Positions 53,538 to 63,078 of a stretch of DNA of 64,000 nt are shown piece by piece. How positions within the stretch are numbered: the stretch's first letter is position 1; the number at the start of each line of letters is the position of its first letter. The stretch covers positions 235,208,120 to 235,272,119 of the forward strand of contig OX336398.1 in the NCBI GenBank assembly GCA_946902985.2, read 5' to 3'. Source of the DNA: Meconema thalassinum. Taxonomy: Eukaryota; Arthropoda; Insecta; Orthoptera; Tettigoniidae. Below the pieces are notes generated by a model. It searched no databases. It was not told where the DNA came from and worked only from the letters and a program-made list of their open reading frames with translations. The translations under genes and the position numbers were made by a program.

Positions 53538-54485
53538 GTTTATGTTTGTCGATAATTATAACTTTATTATATGTTTTAACATAAATATTCATAAATATCT
53601 GTCGAGATTCTGCCGGTTGACTTCTTTTTCTTGGGAATTGTGTGGGCTCATCATTTGCTCTCTACCCAATACCGAATTCCAAAGCATTGAAGCATTGTTT
53701 ACTCTGAAGTAGCACCAACAGATAGCGCACAGGTAATATGTTGGATCATTTTCTTATTTTTGGTCAAATAACACAAAATAGGCTGTTACAAACGCTTTAA
53801 AATTAAAATGTACCGTATTATCAACTAGTTATTCTTCAAGTTCGATTCGTATTGAATGTCAACGGAAGGCAAATCAACTGAGTCCCAAATATAACAGTCA
53901 TTACATCTGGCGGAAAAGTTTCGCATAAGAATTCCATTTACTGAACAGTGAGCTGGATTATAATTTCTGTGAATCTAATGTCATAGGCATGCTTCCTCCA
54001 TGATGTTCTGGTATGTCTATGTAAACAACAGCATTCAACTGTGTAGAAATTGGAGTTGCGGATATTAAGGCACAGTGCTATTTATTTTGCAATATTCCGC
54101 AGTTTGTTTATGCAAACATTACGGACGGTGCACACTTTCCATGTCAGTATAGCCTAGGATAGGATGGTGTGTTGCAAACTTCTGGACGTAGATTCCTAAA
54201 TTTCAAGCATTTCATAGTATTTTCTTGTTACCGTAAAGGTTCGTGCTGATTTTGTATTTGTGTTGCGGATTGTAACTACAATGGTTGATCCGATATAGGT
54301 CACATTGTCAACTTTGAAATCATGTAATTCATGTCAGACATGTTGGATTTTGAGTGCACGTGCGAAGCTATCCTTACCAAATTGGTCAATGAATGAGGTC
54401 TGATTGGTTGGAGAAACTGTATAATAATGAAAATAGTACTTCAATGACCCCCAATATGATAGAGTTCGACATCGTCGAATATAAA
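53538..54485. mobile_element. MITE with ~17-bp inverted ends, long copy
   Basis: It starts GTTTATGTTTGTCGATAATT and ends ATCGTCGAATATAAA. The shorter copy at 54628-54979 shares both ends and the inner subterminal parts (CTTACC.AATTGGTCA, TGATTGGT.GGAGAAACTG). The extra ~600 bp in this copy have no counterpart or coding signal. Confidence 0.72.
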
Positions 54486-54506
54486 ATATACTAAAATAGT
54501 ACATTA

Positions 54507-54620
54507 TGCAACGAGCCTATAATGGCAATTATTAAGACACGAGTATGTTTATAAAACGAGCGTAAGCGAGTTTTATAATTTCCATACACGTGTCTTAATT
54601 ACCATTATAGGCGAGTTGCA
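54507..54620. mobile_element. Short palindromic MITE, copy 2
   Basis: TGCAACGAGCCTATAATGG and CATTATAGGCGAGTTGCA are inverted, and AAGACACG and CGTGTCTT pair further in. It is nearly a perfect palindrome over 114 bp. It again directly precedes an element with GTTTATG ends. Confidence 0.85.
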
Positions 54621-54627
54621 TACGACT

Positions 54628-54979
54628 GTTTATGTTCGACGATAATTATAACTTTATTGTATGTTTTAACATAAATATTCATAAATATCTGTGGGATTCA
54701 GTTAGTGAACAGGGCTTTGCTGACTGAACAGAGCGCATGCGTGGGTTAAGGCACTCCGGGAGCAGTGACCATTCACTTTGCTTGCCAACACAGAACACCA
54801 ATTGTTTACAGCGGATATTGAGCGAAAGTATCCTTACCTAATTGGTCACACAACTGTTTCTTGAGCTCTGATTGGTGGGAGAAACTGTTTCATAATGAAA
54901 AATAGTGTTATAATGAGCCTCATTCTGATACAGTTTTCTGGCACATAATGTTTACATTTCGATATCGTCGAACATAAAC
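54628..54979. mobile_element. MITE with 17-bp inverted ends, short copy
   Basis: GTTTATGTTCGACGATA at the left and TATCGTCGAACATAAAC at the right are perfect 17-bp inverted repeats. Length 352 bp, no ORF. It lies seven bases after the palindromic MITE, the same arrangement as at 53.5 kb. Confidence 0.85.
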
Positions 54980-55673
54980 TTTATATTGGTTTTTATTTTC
55001 TTGTCGATAAATGGAACTTTTCTGGACCACATTGCTTATGGGTATTTTCCAATAATTTTCTTCTTCCAGCGACGCCAATTCCAGTAAGTGATTATCCTGT
55101 ATGGATCTATTTACAGGGTTCCTTGCGATCTCTCAGCGAAACTCTGCGAATCTCCCTCACATCCCTTGGTGTTAGTTTGCTTTTTGAACCAATTCTTGGA
55201 GCTGATTTCCAAGATTTGACCTCTGGCATACTCGTCTTAGTGGTTTCATCCTAGAAGTGTTGTTGCTTGTCGGAATCTTCAGATAAACATTCGAATGGAG
55301 CATAGTGTAACAAATTGAGGCAGTGAGTGAGAGAGGGTGGCTACGCCAGAGTTGAATGGAACTGAGATATTTGTAGTTTTGCGGTTGCTCTCGCGCAGCA
55401 TTAACGTGATTCACAGAAAATACAATCTTCACAAAACAAGGCAAGGAGGCCGCGGAAATCTTTGATATTATGCACACTGAAAGATGAATGCCCTACACAA
55501 TGGTACCAATATCTCAACTTTGACAAAATCTCGGCATAGCCCCTTTCTCACTCACTGCCTCAAATGTATTAAGACGAGTGGCTTTCAACATGCAGATGTC
55601 AACGACAGGAAAAAGTGGAGAATATGTAGTAGTGCAGCGGACCCCGTACTGGGATAAACGCTAGATAAGAAGA
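54980..55673. other. Unassigned sequence
   Basis: No coding region is seen; the 101-codon minus frame at 55172-55477 has no recognisable domain. Confidence 0.4.
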
Positions 55674-55873
55674 AGAAGGAAGGAAGGAAGATTGTAGTTT
55701 TACGTGACCGTGAATCTTGTGATTATGAGCCACGGGACCTCCTTTTTACGTGGAATCCGAACCACAGGACATGGCCTTTCACTTCGAAAATCTCACATGC
55801 ATTGACCGGGAATCGAACCCGGACCACCTTGGTGAGAGGCATACAGCTAGACCGCTGAGCCACCACGCCCCCT
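55674..55873 (-). mobile_element. SINE family 3, full-length
   Basis: On the minus strand the head is GCGTGGTGGCTCAGCGGTC (A box) and the B box CCGGGTTCGATTCCCGG is a perfect palindrome. The tail side is (GAAG)n. Best-preserved head of this family. Confidence 0.88.
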
Positions 55874-55875
55874 TA

Positions 55876-56100
55876 GATAAGAAGAAGGACACATACTAAG
55901 ACATCCAAGAATAGAAAACTTAGTAATGGTAGGAAGGGTTGAGGACAAGAACTGTAGGGGTAGACCAAGGTTACAACAGATTGCCTCGGATGTAAGGTGA
56001 GGTACCTATGTAGAGATGAAACGATTAGCTCAGGACAGGGGGCGTGGAGATTTGCATCAAACCAGTCAAAGGATTGAAGACTCAAACAATGATAATAATA
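55876..56100 (+). pseudogene. LINE 3' end, same family as 47461
   Basis: GGACACATACTAAGACATCC, AAGAACTGTAGGGGTAGACC and CGATTAGCTCAGGACAGGG match 47930-48120 closely. It is 5'-truncated and ends in an ATAATAATA tail. The coding sequence is out of frame in places. Confidence 0.85.
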
Positions 56101-56187
56101 ACCCTGTTTCAAAAAGTGTGTAGAAAAATGCTTTTCATATATCCAACATAATTGATTCACATTCGGAGTTGAAATGCATTTCACTAC

Positions 56188-59100
56188 TGTGCCCGTTTAG
56201 ACCGGAGTCCGCACGACCACATATGCATTTTACCAAGAATCAGTCAGCACGAGAGTCAAAATATCCCGGAGCGCCAGATGGGTTAAAGCTAATCGCAAAA
56301 ACGACATCAAATGAAAAAAATGCTTTACTGATTTTTGGCTCAATGCAACAATAAGGATAGAAGGAGATTCAACTGGGCATAACACATCATGTAAAATTAT
56401 CTCATTTTATTCTGAAGTTAAAATTGACTGCAAAATAAGAATGCTCAAAGTAGCGTCACTCATGTGTGGCGACCCACATTACTATTTACACAATGTACAG
56501 AAATTTTCCAACACATTGGACAATTGTCATTGGAGACACAAGTCTGATTATTAGTCCTGTAGACTGTGTTCCAAAACTGTATTCATTATTTATGATTAAT
56601 TCCAGTTCAAATTTAATTGTCTTTACTGGAAAAACCGTAGTTCACTGATTGAATGTTTACATAATATTAACACTCGTAGAATAATTGTTCATAGAATGTT
56701 TAACTTTCACTTATTTTTCCAGTTTCAAAAAATATTGTCAAAAAAATATTATTATCTTTGAATCAACACAAATTATTTACACATATTAATAACATCTGTA
56801 AAGTATCTGACCTTTGAGCATAGCATCGAAGAACTGTGCGAAGCACAACAAAAATTAATTGTTCTTCTGACATTAAACATTTCGAGACGTGACTCGATTA
56901 TGAACTTCAAGTTCCTAACAAAATATATGATTTCTGAATCATCAACTTGATCAATAAATTGTTGGACCATTCAACTATTTGATTCTCCACTTGGAATCAT
57001 CATTAAGAAAAATATTTATATTTGTGGCCATTTTAGTAACTTTCACAACTTGCAATTCTTCGACAGAATGCGGAAATAAGAATTGTAGCTTCATAATAAA
57101 TTCACTTAGTTCATGGCACTAGGATTGAAAATATCCTTCAAATTATTCGTGGTTATAGAATTATTTTTAATTGGCAGTGGCCCATTCTATTATTTTTATA
57201 AGAACACAATATTCCAACAACAACGGCAAAGGTCTTCCTCTGAAGAAGAATAAAATACTATCATGACAAATCCGGGTTCTAGCAAAATCAAAGTCTAAAT
57301 GGAATCCGTAAACAAGGTTGAAATAAGAACTGATGGTTTTTAAGAAATAACCTTCGGGTCATTCATACGGCGCAATGTGTAGTTCCAATACTCCTTCTTT
57401 AACACTGAGTCATCGAACCCGCTATTTGATTGATGCTCTAATAAAAACCTCCTCATTCCTGCGACTTAAACATGCGCACCTGGGAATGGCATTTCAACTA
57501 CTCCACACACATAAATTTTCTTCCCAAAATTTATACAATAAATCAAGCCTCTGCTTGTTATCAACACTGGAAGATTAATAAACTTACAAGTTTATTTTAT
57601 TTTACCATTCAGTTCTACCCGTGAAGTTACCATACTTATGAAAATCTTTATTTCACTTTCGAATGTGTATTTACGTCATGATTTTATATAAATACAAAAA
57701 TATCCTACTTGATACAATTATCATTTGCTTCCCGTTTCATGCCTCTCCGTGTTATCTGAAAAATATATTTGCTCATTGCAAATATTAACTGTTCAACCAG
57801 AACTGTAATGTTGGTTGAATGCGGGCTTGCGCTAACCACTCTCCTTCGGAAAATCTCCTGTTCCAAACTAGAAATGATTAAACTACTTCATAGGCTCTCT
57901 CTCAATAAATGTGATTATTAGAAAATATAAGATCCAAGAATTATTTAGAAATGTTATGAAAATCATTATTATTATTATTAGTGGATTATTATTATTATTA
58001 TTATTATTATTTATATTATTTTAAATGTGTTTAATTATTTATTTCATTATGTGAGAATCCACATGTTCGATTCTTCGAATATGGATAAAATATCCATCTC
58101 TCAACAAAAATAATCATTAACTTTACAGTTACATCGGTTGTTTTCCGTGATTTCCCAAAAATATGAAATATTCAAATAAATGCTCGTTCTGCTCGGTCAT
58201 CGATCCTAAACTGTTCTGAGTGCTGAAAATGCTCAGAATAACTCTAATATGTCTTGCGTAAATCATTGCAAGATTTAAATACGAAGAAAAATAAATGTGT
58301 TGGTCATCTGCAGAAAAATAGAGTTTGTTCCAATTAGCTAGGCATAATATAAAGTCAAAAAGTGGCTTACATTTCTTGATGGTCTTGAAGCGTAGTGAAC
58401 CTGGTCTGTACCAGATTTATCCAGATACATGCCCTAGCGGACAAGCATGTATAATCCTTGTATCGGCCGCCATTATATACCCACAATCTGTCTAACACGA
58501 CATATTGGAGATATTGCTTGAAGTTTGAAGTAACTGCTGATCCATTTTAATGTTGACTTCTATTAAAGCCATAGCATTTCGCTTAAATGGGGTCAGATCT
58601 AAGTGATCTATTCACAAATATGTCAGTTGTAACGTAACTCACGGTAATCTTTTCAGTACAAGAAAACACTGACAGTCTAAACCAATCAACGGCTGTTCTG
58701 AAGATCGTTCCCTGGGCATGGCTTATCACCATCTACCATGCGCGAAGCAACATGTAGTTTCCCTGCGTTGGCTAATGAACAACACCGTGATAGACTGGCC
58801 TTCAATATACTGAAAGATCGGAGTGGTTATTAAGTTACAATTATGAAACTGACTAAATTGGACTAAAATATCCAAGTATTGAATGAATATTACTGGACTG
58901 TGACAAAGTACTTTCTAGACAAAGTCTAGCATATGTCCATGTTGAAATAAAATATTTCACCAGTGTCCGTGGAAAAATAATCACCTTAGTGATTCTCCCC
59001 GCCGGAAACTTACTAAGTTCCACTTGTAGCGCAGCACTTTTGTGACTATCACAACTTTGAAAATAACTTCTGCGAAGATTCGGCAACCATGTGCCTTGGC

Positions 59101-59535
59101 TCAGCGTAGTAGCACCTGGCTAGGCAAGAGCTTGATTCGAAGTGAGCTAATGATGCCTGTGCCGGCCGGCTTTTATTCAAAACAGTCAGGATCACGCTGC
59201 ATCACGCTGAAATCTAGAAATCCTCATATCTCTGGTATCCCTGGCCCGATTTACTTGATACTAAGTGCATTCTCTTTCATTTGGCCGTGCCAGTAATCTG
59301 ATCCAAGACCCAAGTCTCTACTCCATGGCTAACTATTTAATCAATAAATAGCCTCGACCTCTGCTATTACTCGCTACGTCACTTGACATGCTCTTGGCTG
59401 TAAATTCTTTCCATTTCTTTCTGGAAGCAATGTAGCGCGATATTCAAATATCTCAACTTTCAAAAGCGGCTGTAGCCTTTCCCTTGATATCGAGGTGTCT
59501 GAATCTTGGAATACCCATTCCTAGAGTTGGGCACA
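56188..59535 (-). repeat. 3' LTR of Ty3/Gypsy-like element (about 3.35 kb)
   Basis: On the minus strand it starts TGTGCCCAAC (at 59535) and ends CGGGCACA (at 56188), giving 7-bp inverted ends TGTGCCC/GGGCACA. 56188-57109 matches 63079-64000 with about ten differences (around 1 percent). The outer boundary at 59535 is set by the TGTGCCC terminus and by the purine tract beside it, because the partner LTR is cut by the window end. It is unusually long for an LTR. Confidence 0.85.
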
Positions 59536-59548
59536 TCCACCCCACACC
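59536..59548 (-). promoter_or_regulatory. Polypurine tract of the Ty3/Gypsy-like element
   Basis: On the minus strand GGTGTGGGGTGGA lies directly before the LTR start TGTGCCC. The position is that of plus-strand primer tracts. Confidence 0.7.
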
Positions 59549-59601
59549 TAGCAAAAAATAAAAATTGAAAAAAAAAATATTTTTCCTATCTGCACATTAA
59601 A

Positions 59602-60441
59602 TCATCTGGTTCTTGAATAGTAAATCTTCAAATTCGATGCATTATAAGTTCCCACGATGTTACCAGTTCGTGTATTAGCGATCTCATAGCTTCCATTGTT
59701 GTTTACTTCCACAATACGATATTCAAAATCTTTAATTTCACCAGGTTTAATATCAAATATATCGTGATACTCTTCCAAAATTTTCCCTAGCTCTGGGATC
59801 TCCTTCTCAGTGTAGACTTCTCTTCCTTCAGCTTCATGAAAAATCAGAGACCATTGAGCATCTCCCTCGATGTCTTCCTCTTCTTTTCCCTCGAAGTTAA
59901 TCTCTTCGGTATTCTTGAATCTGATCGTCTCTGTCTTCATGTCTATCACTGCTTGATATTTCTGAATGAAATCCGCTCCCAATATCATGTCAAAAGCCAT
60001 GTCCTTCATTACTACAAACACATGTCGGAAATCATGTCCTCCAATAGTAATACATAAGTATAGTTGTGTTTTACACAGAGATATTTTGTTGGGTACTATT
60101 CCTTGGATTTTAATTCCTGACACTGGAATCTCCTCTAAATTCTCTTTGAGCTTCCACAGAATATAAAGCTTCTCGCTCACAAGACAAAGCATAGCCCCAG
60201 TATCAATTAAAGTATCGACAGGCATACCGAATACTTCGCATGATATGATTGGCATTCTAATTCTTGTACCCATTTCTTTCCGTTCGTCATTATGTTGAAT
60301 TAAGTCATCATCCTCTGCTTGCCATTTAATAATTCTGGAAGTGAATGTGTTTAAAATTCTATCTTCTACTGTGAATTCGAAGTGGTTTTTTTTCGTTTCC
60401 ATTCCCCCGGGATTGTTGTGTTCCCGATGGACCTGGTTCAT
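59602..60441 (-). CDS. Protease fused to integrase C-terminal tail, 279 aa (deleted pol)
   Basis: Residues ~65-170 form a retroviral-type aspartic protease: DTG at 80-82 (TLIDTGA), the flap-side GIKIQGI, and ILGADF at 153-158. Residues ~215-240 (LGKILEEYHDIFDIKPGEIK) are the usual linker before RT. At about 240 the sequence changes to FEYRIVEVNNNGSYEIANTR and GNIVGTYNASNLKIYYSRTR, the C-terminal end of Gypsy integrases. So RT, RNase H and the integrase core were removed while the frame was kept. The ORF overlaps the end of the upstream frame and is shifted +1 from gag. The first ATG is at 60441, but expression by frameshifting would enter before it. Confidence 0.85.
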   Translation of the reverse strand: MNQVHREHNNPGGMETKKNHFEFTVEDRILNTFTSRIIKWQAEDDDLIQHNDERKEMGTRIRMPIISCEVFGMPVDTLIDTGAMLCLVSEKLYILWKLKENLEEIPVSGIKIQGIVPNKISLCKTQLYLCITIGGHDFRHVFVVMKDMAFDMILGADFIQKYQAVIDMKTETIRFKNTEEINFEGKEEEDIEGDAQWSLIFHEAEGREVYTEKEIPELGKILEEYHDIFDIKPGEIKDFEYRIVEVNNNGSYEIANTRTGNIVGTYNASNLKIYYSRTR

Positions 60442-60769
60442 TTGGCCTCTGTTCCAAGAACTGCAAGTTTTCTTGGTGTCTTTCTTCTATGTTCTTTCTC
60501 GTCTCCTTATTGAACTCTTCATTGGACTGACGAGTATTCACATTCCCTCTATTATTGTAGTTGTTTCTACCATAGTACCTTCTTTCCTGGTACCTTCCTT
60601 GATTATCCCTTGGCCTTCTCCATCGAGTATTATATCTATATCCACCATCCGGTCTCGCGTAAGGTTTGTAGCTGTATCGGTTATTGTACTGATTCCATCC
60701 TCTTTTATCGGGCTCTTCCCTCGGCGTTTTCTCATCTCGCCCCTCTCGAATCTCTCGAGGTGTTTGGGA
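60359..60769 (-). CDS. Basic Gag-like extension in gag frame after a TAA
   Basis: This is in the same frame as gag. After TAA at 60772-60770 the frame stays open to 60359 and encodes a basic region rich in Arg, Tyr and Asn (RWRRPRDNQGRYQERRYYGR), followed by an acidic stretch and GNGNEKKPLRIHSRR. It looks like a nucleocapsid-type domain without a CCHC knuckle. Either TAA is read through, or this copy has acquired a stop in a formerly longer gag. Confidence 0.6.
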   Translation of the reverse strand, partial: SQTPREIREGRDEKTPREEPDKRGWNQYNNRYSYKPYARPDGGYRYNTRWRRPRDNQGRYQERRYYGRNNYNNRGNVNTRQSNEEFNKETRKNIEERHQENLQFLEQRPNEPGPSGTQQSRGNGNEKKPLRIHSRR

Positions 60770-62575
60770 TTAACTGTCGGCCATAACAGCGTACACAGCG
60801 TTGTTATTCTTTCCTCCCTTCTGATGAAAGAATTGAGCGTTCGTATGATCAAGTTTCTGCAATACCTCATCAAATTGCTCCATATTATAGATGTCAGCAG
60901 CGATCAAAGTTCTTTGGACGTCTGCTGGAAACTGACGTATTAATGCTGTAATTAATTCATTATCTGGCATCGGCGGATCTAAATGTTGTAGTTTAGAAAG
61001 CTGTCCAGAAAAGTACGTAGAGTATCGAGTAGGCTGTGACGTCGAGAATCTCTTTGAGTATAATTCTGCTCTGACTTGCTGTTGGGTTTCCGGGGACCAA
61101 AACTTATTTAATAACCCACGGGAAAACTCATCAATATTGGTGAGAGTGGACCTAAAAGCTCTAAACCAAAGAAGTGCAGGACCTTCCAAAAATTTCCCTA
61201 TCACTCGGATCTGTCTTTCCTTAGGGATCTTGGAATCTTTCAGGTAATCACCTGCTTCTCTCAAAAATTCTACGGGTGTCACAGAATCTCGCCCTGAAAA
61301 TTTAGAAGGCTTATCCTCTACATTCTTGAATACAGTTATGGGGTTGGATTGAAATATTGTCCTGACATCATCCTGTCTTTGACTATCAGTTTCTCTAGCT
61401 GCTCCTAGGTTTATCTTTATCTGTTCTTTTCCCCTTACACTTGGCATTTTCAACAAATGGTCAGACTGTTTCTCGTCCTTGATTTGGGTTTTAATAGCCT
61501 CAATTTCCTTAAGGTTTTCTTCTGCCATTTTTTTAATTGCTTCGGTTTCCTTACAGTTCTCCTTGACATCAGTGGATATCTGGTTCATAACAGCCTCGTG
61601 ACTTTTCAACGACCCTGTCATATCTGATATGTCCTTCTGAGTTGCTTGGATATCTTTGGAAATTACTTGAATATGGGATGACAAAGATTCCCTAATTTCC
61701 TTGACTCCCTCTTGGTTCTCCAGCTTGAGTGTGTCCTTAATTTCATTGATAACTGTGGTTTTAATTTCAGTTTGCAATTCATTAATCACACCTTCTCTTA
61801 TTTCTCCCATTACGAGTTCTTTGAATTGTTCTGTCAAACGTTGGACAACTATAATTGCCATCTCATTGCTCTCTTTCTTCGCTCTGACTTCTAGGTTGAT
61901 CATGTATTCACCAACTTTCCTAAGACCATGTTCTATCCTATCAGCTAAGCTTTGGGATCTTAGATCAGCATCGCGAAATTTATCGTCCATTAAACTTGCG
62001 TTAGTAGCTAATGAAGTTTCGAGCTCATGTGTTTTTTCGCATAATTTAGTCATTTTACTCTCAAGTGACATTTTCAAAATTTCGGAATTTTCTTTAAATT
62101 TATTTTCCATAGAATTAAATTTACTATTTAAATTTTCTTTCAAGTTATCTTTTAAAGAATCAGAACTTTCTTTAAGTTTATCATTTAAACTTTCTTTAAG
62201 TTTATTTTCTAAAGAATCAGAATTTTCTTTAAGTTTATCATTTAAACTTTCTTTAAATTTATTTTCTAAAGAATCAGAATTTTCTTTAAGTTTATCATTT
62301 AAACTTTCTTTAAGTTTATTTTCTAAAGAATCAGAATTTTCTTTCAGTTTATTTTCTAAAGAATCAGAATTTTCTTTAAGTTTATTTTCTAAAGAATCAG
62401 AATTTTCCTTAAGTTTTTCATTTAAACTTTCTTGAAGTTTATCAGAATTTTCTTTAAGTTTATTTTCTAAAGCCTCTGTATTTTCTTTCATAATGGCGGC
62501 TACACGCCTTCCAGCCTCTTTGGAACTCTCTTCCAAACTCCTCATCATCCTCATCATCTCTTCCGTTATTTTCAA
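60770..62575 (-). CDS. gag: Ty3/Gypsy-like Gag with N-terminal coiled-coil repeats, 601 aa
   Basis: Residues ~25-165 are tandem Leu/Lys/Glu/Ser repeats with an 11-residue core (KLKENSDSLEN), also joined into 22-residue units (KESLNDKLKENSDSLENK). They predict a long coiled coil, and helical sequence continues to ~370. Residues ~423-570 match the Retrotrans_gag fold (KFSGRDSVTPVEFLREAGDY, ALLWFRAFR, FNKFW-type NKFWSPE). No zinc knuckle is seen. The start is the first ATG after the leader (62575). The plus-strand frame 61701-62435 is its mirror and not a gene. It would form the particle that packages element RNA. Confidence 0.88.
   Translation of the reverse strand: MKITEEMMRMMRSLEESSKEAGRRVAAIMKENTEALENKLKENSDKLQESLNEKLKENSDSLENKLKENSDSLENKLKENSDSLENKLKESLNDKLKENSDSLENKFKESLNDKLKENSDSLENKLKESLNDKLKESSDSLKDNLKENLNSKFNSMENKFKENSEILKMSLESKMTKLCEKTHELETSLATNASLMDDKFRDADLRSQSLADRIEHGLRKVGEYMINLEVRAKKESNEMAIIVVQRLTEQFKELVMGEIREGVINELQTEIKTTVINEIKDTLKLENQEGVKEIRESLSSHIQVISKDIQATQKDISDMTGSLKSHEAVMNQISTDVKENCKETEAIKKMAEENLKEIEAIKTQIKDEKQSDHLLKMPSVRGKEQIKINLGAARETDSQRQDDVRTIFQSNPITVFKNVEDKPSKFSGRDSVTPVEFLREAGDYLKDSKIPKERQIRVIGKFLEGPALLWFRAFRSTLTNIDEFSRGLLNKFWSPETQQQVRAELYSKRFSTSQPTRYSTYFSGQLSKLQHLDPPMPDNELITALIRQFPADVQRTLIAADIYNMEQFDEVLQKLDHTNAQFFHQKGGKNNNAVYAVMADS
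62105..62475 (-). repeat. 33/66-bp tandem repeat coding for the Gag coiled coil
   Basis: AAGTTTATTTTCTAAAGAAT and TCAGAATTTTCTTTAAG recur every 33 bp, and with TCATTTAAACTTTC inserted every 66 bp. The unit is a multiple of three, so copy changes keep the gag frame. Copy number may therefore vary between element copies. Confidence 0.9.
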
Positions 62576-63034
62576 TTATTATTCAAAACTTAGGGGTATA
62601 CAATATTGGCAAACACAAGCTTATAACTAGAACAAGAAATATGAATAGCTAATTGGAACACTCTAATAAAATGAGATTTGTCCTAATGTCGACGTGATGG
62701 AAAAACAAAATTCTCTACTTTTACGAATTACATTTACCACAATATCACAAGAAAAATATGCAAGTTCTCAAATATCCTCCACCTGGATTCTAATAATGCG
62801 TATGTCCAGTCATCGAACGTTTACTACTGAATTTACTTGACGCCCTAATGGTTAAGCCATTATCAAAAATAATCAACTCCATTCTAAATATTAATCCAGT
62901 TAAATTTTAATTTTCCCCACTAATTGGGTTTCCTACTAATTTATTCATCCAAACCAGACATCTCTCAACTCCCAAAATATCTATAGAAAAAAATTATCAC
63001 AATTTAAATCGGCATGCGATTGACCGTGTCTAAC

Positions 63035-63056
63035 TCGAGCCCCACGTTCGAAGCCA
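63035..63056 (-). promoter_or_regulatory. Putative primer binding site, tRNA-Lys-like
   Basis: On the minus strand TGGCTTCGAACGTGGGGCTC plus GA matches the complement of the tRNA-Lys (CTT) 3' end at 19 of 22 bases (tRNA sequence from general knowledge). It lies 22 bases from the LTR boundary, further than usual. Confidence 0.55.
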
Positions 63057-63078
63057 TTTCTCTCTCTATCTTATTTTA

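Noticed and set aside
60538..60873. 111-codon minus-strand frame
   Set aside because: Overlaps the end of gag and its basic extension in a different phase; the extension frame continues gag and fits better.
60341..60943. 200-codon plus-strand frame
   Set aside because: Antisense to gag and protease, where motifs are clear.
61701..62435. 244-codon Ser/Leu-rich plus-strand frame
   Set aside because: Mirror of the gag coiled-coil repeat on the opposite strand.
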